NCBI RefSeq assembly: GCF_000178855.1
Contig: NZ_ADVG01000001.1
Coordinates: 434,001-498,000, forward strand
DNA: 64,000 nucleotides
Source: Ktedonobacter racemifer DSM 44963
Lineage (GTDB): Bacteria > Chloroflexota > Ktedonobacteria > Ktedonobacterales > Ktedonobacteraceae
Direction: 5' to 3'
Made by a program: the position numbers and the translations under genes. A model generated the notes under the pieces. That model made no database searches and was not told the DNA's origin. It saw only the letters and a program-made list of their open reading frames with translations. Positions 35,408 to 45,860 of the stretch are shown piece by piece (position 1 is the first letter of the stretch; each line of letters opens with the position of its first letter).

Positions 35408-37013
35408 TAATCAATTTTATCCTGAAAGCGTAGACGCAGATATCGATAAACTGTTACAGATACAAACGCAAGCAAAGATCACAGAACAAAAACATGTTCC
35501 TTTGATTCGTGCGATACACGAACAGTATATGGATGATCCTGAAGTATTGGATCGTGCCTGGAAACGCGTCACACAGCAGATAAAGGGCACAGAACAGCAA
35601 ACAGTAGCGGAAATGCCAATACCAATTCAAGACTATCAAATCGCAAAGGGGAATCGTCACATGCAAGATCAAGTAATTTCAAGGAACGATGACAAGGGAA
35701 AAACTATTTTGAAACGTCTTTCAGGCATTGGATTAGGATTAGTGGCTGCGCTCATTCTGGCGAGTGTTGTTATCGTTTTGAACGCCTATCAGCAAAGCCA
35801 CCCTACGAGTGTGACAGGTAGCCAAGCTGCTCCATCGCCATCGGTAAGTACAGCTCCAACACATGGGCACGTTGTCTACAGCGCTCAACAGGAATATGGT
35901 TCATCCTCTGTAAGCTGGTCGTCTGATGGGCAGCGGGTGGCAGCCGTTCGTAACGGTACGAATGCCATAGGGGGAGGGACAGTAGAGATATGGGATGCAC
36001 TGACAGGCCTGCACCGAGTCAACCTGGAATTGAACCCGAACGAAGTACTCTCGATCCCTCAAGCGTGGTCCCCCAAAAGTGAGCTCCTTGCGGTTGCAAC
36101 AAGCGAAAGAGTGCTCATTGTGAATGGGCAGAATGGAAAGATCGTTACAAGCTACCGGGCTAACTCGATCGCTTCGACCCCAACGGGAACTGTCTCGGCG
36201 GTTTCTGCCTCAACAGCATTGACCTCGGTGGAGCTCCCTGCAACGAAAATGAGCACCCTGTCTTATCGCTTGCCGCTTTCCTCAGCACCTTCATTCAGGA
36301 GTATTGCATGGTCTGCCGATGGAAAATCGATTGCCTCTGTGTATAGCTCTGGTGCCGGGGCGGATGGTCCTGCTGTTATTCAGATCTGGAATCCTTTTAC
36401 TGGAAAGAGTTCTACTTCACTGACCACAGAACCAGGCTGGAGTATTAGTGATATATCCTGGTCGCCTGATGGAGCAGAGATTACAGCCAGTATGTCGAAT
36501 TCGGGAAACTTGCCACAAAGTCAGGTGCAGGTGTGGAATGTACAAACACGGCAGGTTGTGTTCCAGCAATCTATGAATCAATATGTAATAGGTTCTATCT
36601 GGCAACCTGGCAGTCACAATCTAGCGTTTTCCTTACTTCCCGATGGGTCTTACAACGCAGCAGTACTGCAAATCTGGAATGTCCAGACCAAACAGCGCAT
36701 CAAGACCTTTGCTGGCATTGCAGCTAACACAATGGCATGGTCGCCAGATGGGAAAGAGATTGCTTACGATAACAGGGTTGGTGGTGGTCATACTGCAGGG
36801 GTGACGATTCTGGATAGTAATACTGGCCAGAAGGTTTACACCTATAGTGTGTCTGCTAAAGCGAATCAATCGGTCAATATAAGTGTGCCAGCGTGGTCAC
36901 CTGATGGCAAGTATATTGTAACCAGCGAGAGCACAGTTTCAAACACACCATCCAAATCACCATCCGGGCTCCCAACGCAGCCATCGTCTGTGGTAAAGGT
37001 CTGGATAGCCTGA
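35391..37013 (+). CDS. Membrane-anchored WD40-repeat protein, probable regulator of the upstream sigma factor
   Basis: 540 residues, AGGAGG eight bases before ATG 35391. About 105 cytoplasmic residues, one membrane helix (GIGLGLVAALILASVVIVLN), a Ser/Pro/Thr linker and then a beta-propeller with repeats of the form WSPDGK-xIA ... VQIWN (for example VSWSSDGQRVAAV, IAWSADGKSIASV, ISWSPDGAEITAS, MAWSPDGKEIAYD, PAWSPDGKYIVTS). By position it is likely to hold the sigma factor and sense an extracellular ligand with the propeller. The pairing is inferred. Confidence 0.85.
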   Translation: MMKNHDNQFYPESVDADIDKLLQIQTQAKITEQKHVPLIRAIHEQYMDDPEVLDRAWKRVTQQIKGTEQQTVAEMPIPIQDYQIAKGNRHMQDQVISRNDDKGKTILKRLSGIGLGLVAALILASVVIVLNAYQQSHPTSVTGSQAAPSPSVSTAPTHGHVVYSAQQEYGSSSVSWSSDGQRVAAVRNGTNAIGGGTVEIWDALTGLHRVNLELNPNEVLSIPQAWSPKSELLAVATSERVLIVNGQNGKIVTSYRANSIASTPTGTVSAVSASTALTSVELPATKMSTLSYRLPLSSAPSFRSIAWSADGKSIASVYSSGAGADGPAVIQIWNPFTGKSSTSLTTEPGWSISDISWSPDGAEITASMSNSGNLPQSQVQVWNVQTRQVVFQQSMNQYVIGSIWQPGSHNLAFSLLPDGSYNAAVLQIWNVQTKQRIKTFAGIAANTMAWSPDGKEIAYDNRVGGGHTAGVTILDSNTGQKVYTYSVSAKANQSVNISVPAWSPDGKYIVTSESTVSNTPSKSPSGLPTQPSSVVKVWIA

Positions 37014-37626
37014 GATTTCAGTGCATTAATATAAGTGACACTCCACTGGGGTTAGAAACCCTGTGGCTTCTAACCCTCTCGCGTAGTCGGACTCCTAGGA
37101 AGATGGAACGGAGTTCCTACTCAAGTGAGCCTGTAGTAGGCAGGGAATATCGCGGGGAACACCCATCCATCGTGCGTGTTTCCCCCCTGAGCGGTGCCAT
37201 GTTCGATGCGCGTTCTCTCTCTCGTGTCAAGAGGTAATGATGGCCCCTCTTCACATTCGAACGCCTGGGAACGCGCATCACCTGCCGCTTTCACGGCCTT
37301 CTTTGCACGTGGCAAAGGAGTTGAAGGCTTTTCCTTACAGAAAGGGAACAAGGCTGCACCTCTCGGGGCTATACACCAGGTAGTGCGGCTGTGCAGGCAG
37401 CATGATGTCTTGGAAATTAATCATTGATTTCTTTGTGATTATTCTGTGGATGAGTTAGAGGGTGGCCTAAGATGTTAGCGAAAATGTGTAAATGCGGATT
37501 TAATCGAACCATTTCCGTCATGCCGCGCAGACATGATGACGACATGTCTTGTGTGGAATAACCAGAGAGATTACTGTTATACCTCTGTGACTACGAACCT
37601 GAAATATAAAAGGATGGGGTACTAAA
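37014..37626. other. Intergenic region with an IS605-like hairpin
   Basis: GGGTTAGAA/TTCTAACCC at 37049-37076 forms a 9-bp stem, either a terminator for the WD40 gene or the end of a lost element. Between 37100 and 37430 there is a short open frame (37194-37427) I cannot support as a gene. The last 150 bases must hold the CPBP gene promoter. Confidence 0.45.
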
Positions 37627-38592
37627 ATGCAGACATCATGTAGTAATAACAACAGTGTTAAGATAGAAAAGAAGGCAACGTTTTATACCTGGTGGTTGCT
37701 GGCCTCTCTTCTCGCTACGCTTTTTACGCTGTTGCCAGCCTATAGTAGTATTCCTCTAATTTATAAATTACTTAGAGATTTGCCAGCAGGTGAAGCAATT
37801 GCTAATCTGTCGCATCGTCCGGAGACTATTCCCGCTGCGCTGGGCTTTACCCTGTACTGGCTGATCGCTTCATGCTCAACCTTCCTCATGCTCTGGATCT
37901 GGATGTGCATTGTTGAGCGTCGAGGTCTCTGGCCTTTCAGGCTACCGAGACGCCAGGCTTTGCGTACCTACTTACAAGGCCTGCTTCTTGGTGTTGTATT
38001 GATGAGTGTGATTGTTTGCATCTTGCTCTCTTCTGGTACCGCGACACTGCAACTTACGGGTTTAGCCGGAGGAGGTGGCGTGGTCGCCCTTCTCTTTACC
38101 TTGCTTGGCTGGATGGTTCAAGGGCCAAAAGAAGAGATCGTTTATCGAGGCTGGTTGCTCTCCAGGCTGACCACGCGCTATGGCCGCTGGTTCAGTATTA
38201 TGCTATCCTCCCTGGTATTTGCGCTTGCGCACATCCTTAATCCTCACATTAATCTATTGGCCCTGTTCAATCTCACATTATTCGGTGTGCTCTGTGCTCT
38301 CTGTACCCTCGCGGATGGCAATATCTGGCGCGCAGCGGGTCTACATACCGCGTGGAACTGGATGCAGGGCCATGTCTTTGCCCTGCCCGTAAGCGGCGTG
38401 CAATATCACGGTGGAAACCTGTTCCTCTTCCAGAACACCTACGCAACCTTGCTCAATGGCGGCGACTTTGGACCTGAAGGTGGCTTAGTCGTCACGCTCG
38501 TCCTTGTACTGGGCATCTCCCTGACCTGCCTCAGACAGCAAGCGCTCGCCACCCCAGAATTTCTCGCCAAGCGCGCCACCCAGCCTCTCTGA
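37627..38592 (+). CDS. CPBP family intramembrane metalloprotease (CAAX protease/bacteriocin-processing)
   Basis: 321 residues, AAAGGATGGGG before the ATG. About eight membrane segments. The three Abi/CPBP motifs are intact: motif 1 GPKEEIVYRGWLLSRL (EExxxR), motif 2 FALAHILNPH (FxxxH) and motif 3 HTAWNWMQG (HxxxN/W). The enzyme cleaves within the membrane; in bacteria roles include bacteriocin self-immunity and peptide maturation. No bacteriocin gene is seen nearby. Confidence 0.9.
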   Translation: MQTSCSNNNSVKIEKKATFYTWWLLASLLATLFTLLPAYSSIPLIYKLLRDLPAGEAIANLSHRPETIPAALGFTLYWLIASCSTFLMLWIWMCIVERRGLWPFRLPRRQALRTYLQGLLLGVVLMSVIVCILLSSGTATLQLTGLAGGGGVVALLFTLLGWMVQGPKEEIVYRGWLLSRLTTRYGRWFSIMLSSLVFALAHILNPHINLLALFNLTLFGVLCALCTLADGNIWRAAGLHTAWNWMQGHVFALPVSGVQYHGGNLFLFQNTYATLLNGGDFGPEGGLVVTLVLVLGISLTCLRQQALATPEFLAKRATQPL

Positions 38593-38791
38593 GAGAATTA
38601 TCTCTACAGTAGTCGTGTGCGCCAGGAGTGGTCTTGACGGTTACTGGCCATTTGCTATACCATGCCTTACGCATATCCGGAGTTCTCGTTCCAGTTCTGT
38701 GGAGCAAGCGTCAGGCGGTTTTTATGGTTTCCCTCGATTCAGCATCAGACTTTGTGCATTTGTTACAGGTAGGCAGTGATGTAGTGCTGCT

Positions 38792-38967
38792 TGTAAATTT
38801 TGGAATTACGTGAGCGGAAATTTTGACAATTAGGTGAGCGGTAAAACGAGCAAACAGCTAAATAGACCATAAACAGCGATAAGTTGCACGCATTTTATAC
38901 ACTCTTACTCGTTTTACCCGCCCATTGAATTGTCAAAATTTCCGCTCACGTAATTCCAAAATTTACA
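38792..38967. mobile_element. Tn7/Tn5053-like inverted ends (MITE-like)
   Basis: TGTAAATTTTGGAATTACGT at 38792 and the inverse ending 38967; arms of about 58 bp imperfect. Each arm carries two tandem blocks (AATTTTG-x-AATTA-x-GTGAGCGG), the layout of TnsB/TniA binding sites. Immediately right of it lies a TniB-like gene. Confidence 0.75.
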
Positions 38968-39056
38968 CCTAAGCTCCCACCGGCACGCCCAGATGCCGAA
39001 TCAGATCGTCCTGTCCATGTGTTACCTGTTCGCACGATACGAGAGGAGCCGTCACG

Positions 39057-40283
39057 ATGACGCATTCCCCTTTCAGAAAGCATATTTTTATCGAGAACGC
39101 CTTTGAAAAAAGATTCCAGGCGATGCTACATGCTGCCTGGCACAATCGTTCCTGGCATGTCATTGTCGCTGATCCAGGCGCAGGGAAAACGATGGGGATT
39201 CGCGATATGCAAAAAAAGGCTGGTTCTCGTACCGTCCTTGCGGTGGTAGCACCGAAAAACAATGACGATGAGCAGGCGTTGGGCGACCAGATTTTTACGG
39301 CGTTAGGACTTCCGCTGCGAGGGCATTGGCGCACCCGCAAGCCGAAACTCATGGGGTATCTGCACCAATATGGGACAGAATGCCTTATTGTGGATGATGC
39401 GCATGATCTCTCTCTGGAACACTTAATGTTCATCAAGGAAGTGACAGACCAGGGGCGCTTGCAATACGATCATCCGCTTGGGCTATGCCTGGTTGCGGCA
39501 GGACGTGGGAACACGATCCCCTTGAAGCTGACGTTAGACCAACCTGATCCGACCTGGCTGCAATGACGTCGCCGCCTCGATTCGTTGCAACCTTTCTGCC
39601 GCGTTGCAAGCCACACCTCAGAAGAAATCCGCGACATCCTCGCCACTCTGGAAACGGTGTACCAGCCACTCATGCCATTGCTCAACTTACGCCAATGGAC
39701 TGGAAGCATTTACACATGGCTCACGAATCCAGTCCTCGACCCAACCCACTCAAGCCGCGTGACGATGGATAATCTCATGAAGCTTGTGATCCCTGCGCTC
39801 GAATGGTCGTATGAGGCAAAAGCTCCTGATGTGCAGGCCAAGTGGCTGGAACAGGCTGCGGAGCTGCTTGTGCTGCGCCACGATACGCTGAGGATTATCG
39901 AGGGGGCAGGACCAAGTGTCGAAGCAGAGCTGCCATCGAGTGAGACGCAAGCAGAAGAGGTCTCTTCCTCAAATACCCAGCAAACGTTCCCACCATCAGT
40001 CCCCACAGAACCGATGATACAGTCACGACCTCGGAAAAAGGCGGTATCGCTCTCCGTCGCATCGGACAAATGCATATTTTCTGGGGTCGTTCCCATTGAT
40101 CTCAAGCGTTTTGAGAAGAGTGGTGTCGCGCTTGTGGAATGTCCTGACTGTGGGAGAGCATGGACTCTTTCTCCAAGCGGTGGAGTCCTGCGCTTCAAGT
40201 CTCATGACAAACGCAAAACGAACACTCCCAATACCGGGCGACGATGGGCCAGGGGAGAACCGGATTGGGATGTGGTCGGCTGA
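39057..40283 (+). pseudogene. TniB-like AAA+ ATPase, interrupted by an in-frame TGA
   Basis: A single frame of 408 codons with one stop at 39564-39566. Part 1 has the Walker A ADPGAGKTMGIRDMQ and Walker B ECLIVDDAHDLSLEHLMFI of transposition regulators (TniB/TnsC/IstB-like), which deliver the transposase to its target. Part 2 continues without a gap (RVASHTSEEIRDILATLE) to a C-terminal Cys motif VECPDCGRAWTLSPSGGVLR. The TGA falls at a position where Trp would fit (LQ-stop-RRRLDS). No TniA transposase is present. A remnant of the same C-terminal motif is at 48175-48335. Confidence 0.75.
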
Positions 40284-40325
40284 ATACCAACAGAAACTGA
40301 CCCTCTATGAAAGCAAGGAAATATC

Positions 40326-40913
40326 ATGGCACCGCTGATTCATTTTCCTAATCGGGTTTTTACCGTCTGGAAGTATACCATCTCTCACCGCCAACTGGTC
40401 CTGCGGAGTGTCAAAGACACAAAGCAAGGGATCTCAACACGGATTGATCTTCTCTTTAAGCCTGTGGCCTGGATGAGCCTTCCCACTGGCTTCTCAGATT
40501 TACGTGTTGAAGAAGCCAGTCCAGAACACGTCGAGTTCATGACGACCATTTCAGGTGTGACCCTGCAAGATTCAGAGAAACTTTTTGTGTTGCAAGGGAA
40601 ACAATCGCAAGGATATGTGGCAGCATCTCTCTATGCTCTCGATGAAAGCACGCGAGAATTCGATGAACCCGACATCTGGGGGAATCTCTCTTTCTATGCT
40701 CCAGAATATATGGAACGTACACCTGAGGAGTGGAGGCAACTTGGATACAGCAATGGCGAACGACTTCAGAAGGCTCCCCCCGATACAGACGAGATCTTTC
40801 TCCACCAGATCGTCAAAGATTGCCTGCTTGGTTTGAAGAGCAGTGTCGAGCCAGAGTCCATTGATGCCTTCATTGAAGGAATGAAAGCCGGTTACACACA
40901 ACGCGCACGATGA
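40326..40913 (+). CDS. Hypothetical protein
   Basis: 195 residues, AAGGAA seven bases before the ATG. Soluble, mixed alpha/beta, no recognised motif. The ATGA overlap with the next gene (40910-40913) shows that the two were an operon. Its place next to a TniB-like gene suggests cargo or an accessory gene of that element. Confidence 0.6.
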   Translation: MAPLIHFPNRVFTVWKYTISHRQLVLRSVKDTKQGISTRIDLLFKPVAWMSLPTGFSDLRVEEASPEHVEFMTTISGVTLQDSEKLFVLQGKQSQGYVAASLYALDESTREFDEPDIWGNLSFYAPEYMERTPEEWRQLGYSNGERLQKAPPDTDEIFLHQIVKDCLLGLKSSVEPESIDAFIEGMKAGYTQRAR

Positions 40914-41512
40914 CAACCCCTCATTCATTTCAGATGGACCAAGCTCTCCTCTTGGTTGAGACATTACGAAGAAACAATGTCTCAACTCGGGAGTTTTTGC
41001 CCGCTCTCAAGTTCATTGAGTATCAGCTGGCAGTTGATGGCGTGACACTATCCGAACGACAAGGACGCCGGAGCGAGAGGCGCGCAAGTAATTTATTTAC
41101 AATATTTCTGACTTTTACTTCGCATTTAGAGCGGCTTTTCCAGATATTGAAGCGTCAAGTTCCATCCTTCGGTGTAAATTCCCACCCTTCCGTGCAAAAT
41201 CGGTCTACCTTTCAGTTAATTTACCACAAGCGAGCGCAGAAGAAACGGGTAGTCGAGGTCACGCGCACCATGTCACATGGCTCACAAGAGGAGGCGGAGC
41301 GGCTCTTACAGCAGTCTAGAGGAGGCAATGTGCTCAACACCGCGTTCATGGCAACGCTTGAATGCCACGATGCGTCAGCGACTTGCCACCTTAACACGCA
41401 AATGCCGTCAAGGTGCTCGCCGCCTGCGTCCACTCGAGACGGGAATGTATCTGCTTGGGACGACCTACAATCTCTGCTGGTCGCACCACGAGCTCTGCAA
41501 GCCGATCCATGA
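40910..41512 (+). CDS. Hypothetical protein, chimeric with a transposase remnant
   Basis: The first ~60 residues (MTTPHSFQMDQALLLVETLR...FIEYQLAVDGVTLSERQG) look like a genuine gene start, coupled to the preceding gene. After about residue 100 the frame runs into the IS1-like transposase remnant (KRAQKKRVVEVTRTM), so the natural C-terminus is lost. No family recognised. Confidence 0.45.
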   Translation: MTTPHSFQMDQALLLVETLRRNNVSTREFLPALKFIEYQLAVDGVTLSERQGRRSERRASNLFTIFLTFTSHLERLFQILKRQVPSFGVNSHPSVQNRSTFQLIYHKRAQKKRVVEVTRTMSHGSQEEAERLLQQSRGGNVLNTAFMATLECHDASATCHLNTQMPSRCSPPASTRDGNVSAWDDLQSLLVAPRALQADP

Positions 41513-41735
41513 GGGCAGAGCCTGTACACCTGCGATGGCGGCTGGGCTCACGGACCACATCTGGAGCGTGAGCGAACTCTTGCACTATAAAGTGGCTCCC
41601 CCGCCATGGATTGAGCCCAAGCGTCGAGGGCGGCGAAAGCAACAGGCTCAACCGTCTCCCCCAGCAGCCGAGCCATCTCGTCTTCGGCCGCTGGTTCGGC
41701 TGCGCAAAGGGGCCTTGTGCTCAACCACCGGTTAG
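41222..41735 (+). pseudogene. IS1-like transposase C-terminal remnant with frameshift
   Basis: Two frames give consecutive pieces: KRVVEVTRTMSHGSQEEAER...GGNVLNTAF and then RLNATMRQRLATLTRKCRQG, LETGMYLLGTTYNLCWSHHE, DHIWSVSELLHYKVAPPPW. The shift is near 41355. It corresponds to the part missing from the IS1-like gene at 31428-32095. From 41736 to 42282 no gene is visible. Confidence 0.7.
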
Positions 41736-42282
41736 TGGAGAGCTACCAAGGGACCCCTACTTTACCATAAATTTGCGGAGTACCGATAAATTGAGTCGAA
41801 AAGCATCGAAATAGATAACTGCTTTATAAATTCTTTGAGACTCTTAATCTTGCCAATCCCTTACAGTTGTTTACGCATTAATGTTCTGCCACACTTGAAT
41901 TTTACGGCATAATATGACATTATCATATGGGGGCATTAATGAATGCTAATCTCCTTTTATGGCTTTTGTCGTTAGTGCAAAGGGGAATGCACAAAACGCA
42001 GCCATTTTCCAGGAACCTCGCCTATCATACCAAGGTCCCGCATGCAGAAGCCAACCAATCATGAAGGCTGAATTTTAAAAGCCAGGGTCGGTAACATTTC
42101 ATGCTACTTGATTTCCTAGCCTGGTCGTTACAGTTCTCCATTCATAGGGGCTTTTTTTCGCCTCCTGGGTTTATCATACGCTTTCTCCTTCCAGGCTACA
42201 CCTCCCTTCAACCCCAGTTTGCCACTCAGCGTTTTTTTGTTCCAGACACGAGGAGAGGCGTTTCCAGACGCGCTCGCGCCTG

Positions 42283-44835
42283 TTACCCCTGGATGGTCTG
42301 CGCGCGGTACTCTAGGGCTCGGGCCTCGTCCGCACGTCTCATGGCGCGCAGGAGTCCAGCATATCCGCGCAAAGTTGTGGCAACTTCCGGATGATCACTG
42401 CCCAGTTTGCGTTCTCTGATCTCCAGGGCTCGACGATAATGCGCCTCGGCCTCTGTATAGCGCTCCTGCTCTTGAGCGAGCCGGGCCAGATGCACAAGGA
42501 CGCTAGCTATATTAGGATGATCGGAGGGCAGGTTACGCTCATGGATCGCCAGTGCCTGTTGTAAGTGGAATTCGGCTTGCTGGTAGGCGCGCTGATCTAA
42601 GTAGAGGGAACCAAGATTGCGATGCGCGGCGGACGAAATCGTAGGATTAGTCAGATCGTTCTCTTGCAAACTGCGTAATACACGCAAAAAATGCTCCTCA
42701 GCCTCCTCATATCTCCGCTGGCGCAAATAAACGAGAGCCACATTTTGCAGGGCATTGATTGTGTGGCTATGCTCCGCTCCCAGTGTGCGGTGATAGATGG
42801 CAAGAGCCTGCCCGTAGATACGTTCACATTCTGCATAGCGTTCCTGTTTGATATAGGTCAGCGCCAGATTGTTGAGCACATTCGCGGTATCCGGGTGCTC
42901 GGGTCCTGATATCTGCCTGGATAGATCGAGCGCGCGTTGATAGTAGTGCTCAGCCTGGGTGTAGCGTCCCTGGCAATAATAGAGGAAACCGAGATTGTCA
43001 AACGTTTCGGCCCAGTCTGGATCATCCTTGGCAACAACTCGCTCGTAGAGAGCCAGCACTCGTTGATAGAGCTCCAAGGCCTCGCCGAATTTTCCTAACT
43101 CTATGTGGATGAACGCCCACTGCTGCAGAGCTTTTGCGGTCTGGGGATGCTCGTCACCCAACTCCTGTGCAGAGAGAGCAAAGACGCGCCGCCGAATAGG
43201 CTCAGCTTCCGGGTAGTTTCCCTGACTCACATAGAGGCGTCCCAGGGTAGTCAGTAAAGGAACAAGAGCCAGGTTCATGCTCCCGCCTATCTTCTCTTGG
43301 AGGACCAATGCACGTTTGAGCAATTGCTCGGCTTGCTGGTACTGGCCGCGCTGATGCAGATACGCTCCCGCTCGACGCAGGAGGTCCGGGCCTGCGGGTG
43401 AGAGGATGTGGTAGAGATCAAGCAGATGCACGCTGGCGAAGACCTGGGGGACCAGGAGCTGGCAGTGCGGCCAGCTTTCTATTGCTGAGAGTTGCTCGCT
43501 GCCAGGAAAAATGCTGTTCAAGGCGATGATTACCTGCTCCGCGCGCTGCCGCAGCGCGGACGCATCCCATTGTTCGCGAATAACAAGCTGCACCAGACGG
43601 TGAACTGTGAGGGTTTTCTCATGCACATTGCGAGAGATAAACGCATATGCCAATAGGTCCTTTAGCAAGGCGTTGAAGCGCAGGAGGGAGACGAGCGCCA
43701 GGCCATCCTGCTGCTTGCTGGGAGGAGTATAGGCGAGCAGCAGATCTTCTGGGATGGCATCGGGGGCCAGGAGACAACAGGTGGTCAGCATTTCGGCGGC
43801 CAGCGGACTCTCGTGCTGTAGCAGTTCAAAGGAGAGGGCGAAGGTCCTGGCAACGGAAAAGGGATGATCGGCGGCTGTATCCTGTTCCTGAAGCACCTCC
43901 AGCGGGAAATCTCGAAAAAGCTGCAAAAACTCGGCCAGACTGCATTGGGTTTTCTGGATATACGCCCCGGCCTGTTCGAGGGCAAGCGGCAGTCCACCCA
44001 GGGCCGTCACGATCTCCTCCAGCGCCCACTCCGCTTGCGGCTGCGCCAGAGACGATGGGGAATTGAAACCCGTGCGTTGCAGCAAAAAACGCGTACCTTC
44101 GGCGCAACTCAACGGTTGAAGCGAGAGAGGAAACGCCAGGGTATTCAGTTCTGGCAGGCGAGTCGTGAAGAGTAGCGAACCCTCGCGGGCCGTAGGCAGC
44201 AGAGGCTTGACCACATCCACAGAGCTGACATTATCCACAATCATCAGCCAGTCACGGTGCGTATTCAGCCAGTGCAACACCGCCACCACCACCCGGCCCT
44301 GCTCCTGCTCTCGTTGTTCGGGAAGTTCCAGAAGGCCGGCGAGGCCCACCAGGCTGGTGATCAAGCTTTCCGGCGTCTCGGCAGCCAGCCAGAAAACGGC
44401 GCGATACGTTTGAAAGTAGCGATACGCATACTCAACGGCGGTCTGAGTCTTGCCAATGCCTCCAATCCCGCGCAATGCCACCGAGCGGGATACGGCCCCT
44501 GTCTTCGCGGCGGAGAACGCAGAATGGAGAGAGGCGAGAATCTCCTCGCGTCCAGTAAAAAAGGGATTCCGCTGGAAAGGAACCTTCCAATAGCGGGGCA
44601 GCGCGTTCAGGCTCGCCTCCAGCAGCTGGCGTGTCTCCTCATCGCCCAAAGCCAGATATCTGGCCAGTTCCAGCACCATCGCCTTACTGTCAGGCAGATA
44701 GTCGCCGCGCTCCCAGGTTCCGATGGTATTGCGGTGAATGCCCAGTCTCTCTGCCAACTCCTGCTGACGCAGTTTACGTCGCTTGCGAAAGTCCCGCAGC
44801 AAATCGCCGAATGATCCATATGAACTCGTATTCAT
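42283..44835 (-). CDS. XRE-NB-ARC-TPR regulatory protein (STAND ATPase)
   Basis: 850 residues from ATG 44835 (AGGAAA eight bases upstream; the frame extends to 44880). Order: XRE HTH at about 8-62 (LRQQELAERLGIHRNTIGTW), NB-ARC with Walker A ALRGIGGIGKTQTAVEYAY (Lys about 129), DWLMIVDNV (Walker B), FTTRLPEL, GLPLALEQAGAYI, then a winged-helix region and ten or more TPRs of the 42-residue kinesin-light-chain type (ALxIxERxLGxxHPxTAxxLxNLA) to the end. Such STAND proteins are ligand-activated switches; the HTH makes this one a likely DNA-bound regulator, though relatives also act in phage defence. Confidence 0.9.
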   Translation of the reverse strand: MNTSSYGSFGDLLRDFRKRRKLRQQELAERLGIHRNTIGTWERGDYLPDSKAMVLELARYLALGDEETRQLLEASLNALPRYWKVPFQRNPFFTGREEILASLHSAFSAAKTGAVSRSVALRGIGGIGKTQTAVEYAYRYFQTYRAVFWLAAETPESLITSLVGLAGLLELPEQREQEQGRVVVAVLHWLNTHRDWLMIVDNVSSVDVVKPLLPTAREGSLLFTTRLPELNTLAFPLSLQPLSCAEGTRFLLQRTGFNSPSSLAQPQAEWALEEIVTALGGLPLALEQAGAYIQKTQCSLAEFLQLFRDFPLEVLQEQDTAADHPFSVARTFALSFELLQHESPLAAEMLTTCCLLAPDAIPEDLLLAYTPPSKQQDGLALVSLLRFNALLKDLLAYAFISRNVHEKTLTVHRLVQLVIREQWDASALRQRAEQVIIALNSIFPGSEQLSAIESWPHCQLLVPQVFASVHLLDLYHILSPAGPDLLRRAGAYLHQRGQYQQAEQLLKRALVLQEKIGGSMNLALVPLLTTLGRLYVSQGNYPEAEPIRRRVFALSAQELGDEHPQTAKALQQWAFIHIELGKFGEALELYQRVLALYERVVAKDDPDWAETFDNLGFLYYCQGRYTQAEHYYQRALDLSRQISGPEHPDTANVLNNLALTYIKQERYAECERIYGQALAIYHRTLGAEHSHTINALQNVALVYLRQRRYEEAEEHFLRVLRSLQENDLTNPTISSAAHRNLGSLYLDQRAYQQAEFHLQQALAIHERNLPSDHPNIASVLVHLARLAQEQERYTEAEAHYRRALEIRERKLGSDHPEVATTLRGYAGLLRAMRRADEARALEYRAQTIQG

Positions 44836-45033
44836 CCCAGATTTCCTCCCTGTTTGTTCTAAGAAGAATTTTACCACCAAAATGCACGACTGATTCGTGC
44901 ATCCGCTCTTTTACAATAAGGGAAACGGACAAAGAGATGCCGTGTATGACATGTATGGAAGCCTTCGTTACCTGATGATTCTGAGTGTAGCCACAATTCC
45001 CATTGGCTATTTTTTGTCAAGGAGGACTTTATC

Positions 45034-45618
45034 ATGAAGAAAGGCCTAGGTCTAGTAGTAGTTCTGTTCCTTTGCTTATGGCCGTTGTCAGCGTTTACTA
45101 CCGCCCCTCAATCGCAATCAGCTACTTCACCCGCTAAATATTGTACGATCAAGCTAGCCCCCCTTCACCAGGGTCAGCATACATCAGATGTGCTCTCCTC
45201 TCAGTGTTTCCACACTTTCTCTGAATCCATTGCTGCTGCAACGGGAGGACGCACACACCTACCAGCGACAGTCAAACCGCAAAATTTGACACAAGCTATG
45301 CTGGACACTCACGCTACGGCAGTTTCACCACAAAGCTCGTATGTATTGAGCGTAGAGTACTGGGATTGGCATTACCAGGGTGCCACATGGGCAATAAGCA
45401 GTAGTTTGCCCTGCGACCAGGTCAGTAGTTATGGAATGAGCTATGTGGGCAGCGATTGGAACGATGGAATCTCGTCCGCAATAGGTTACAGTAACTGTAA
45501 CCATGTCCGACACTGGGACAACGCAAATTACTGGGGAGCAAATATTGACTGTAACTCACGTTGCTATACGATGGGGGCGATGAATGACCACACATCCTCC
45601 ATTGAATGGTGGTATTAG
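45034..45618 (+). CDS. Secreted protein with a beta/gamma-crystallin-like or I36 inhibitor-like fold
   Basis: 194 residues, AAGGAGG eight bases before ATG. A signal peptide (KKGLGLVVVLFLCLWPLSAF) is clear. The C-terminal 90 residues carry aromatic-rich Greek-key-like halves (YWDWHYQGATWAIS...DWNDGISSAIGY; YWGANIDCN...NDHTSSIEWWY) with six Cys that could pair outside the cell. The DxxSS pattern resembles beta/gamma-crystallin and peptidase inhibitor I36 proteins. The fold call is moderate; no function is claimed. Confidence 0.65.
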   Translation: MKKGLGLVVVLFLCLWPLSAFTTAPQSQSATSPAKYCTIKLAPLHQGQHTSDVLSSQCFHTFSESIAAATGGRTHLPATVKPQNLTQAMLDTHATAVSPQSSYVLSVEYWDWHYQGATWAISSSLPCDQVSSYGMSYVGSDWNDGISSAIGYSNCNHVRHWDNANYWGANIDCNSRCYTMGAMNDHTSSIEWWY

Positions 45619-45860
45619 TGATTTCCAGACTTGCGGGTTCCTATCTTACCCATTGCCAGATCTCGCCTGGGGATACGAATAGATAGGTGATACACACTTC
45701 CTGATAAGAAATCTTCTGAGTGACACTTGAGGGCCGTTCAGCAAACAGGTGAAACTCAGAAGATTTCGTTTTATGATAGTCTATCATCACAATTTACCAC
45801 AAGCCAACCCGCTTTCGAAACTCGCTGTGCCAGTTAAAGTGATGAGCTTTCTCCCCGAAC

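Noticed and set aside
37194..37427. 77-codon plus-strand frame in the gap after the WD40 protein
   Set aside because: No ribosome site, no family, composition not convincing.
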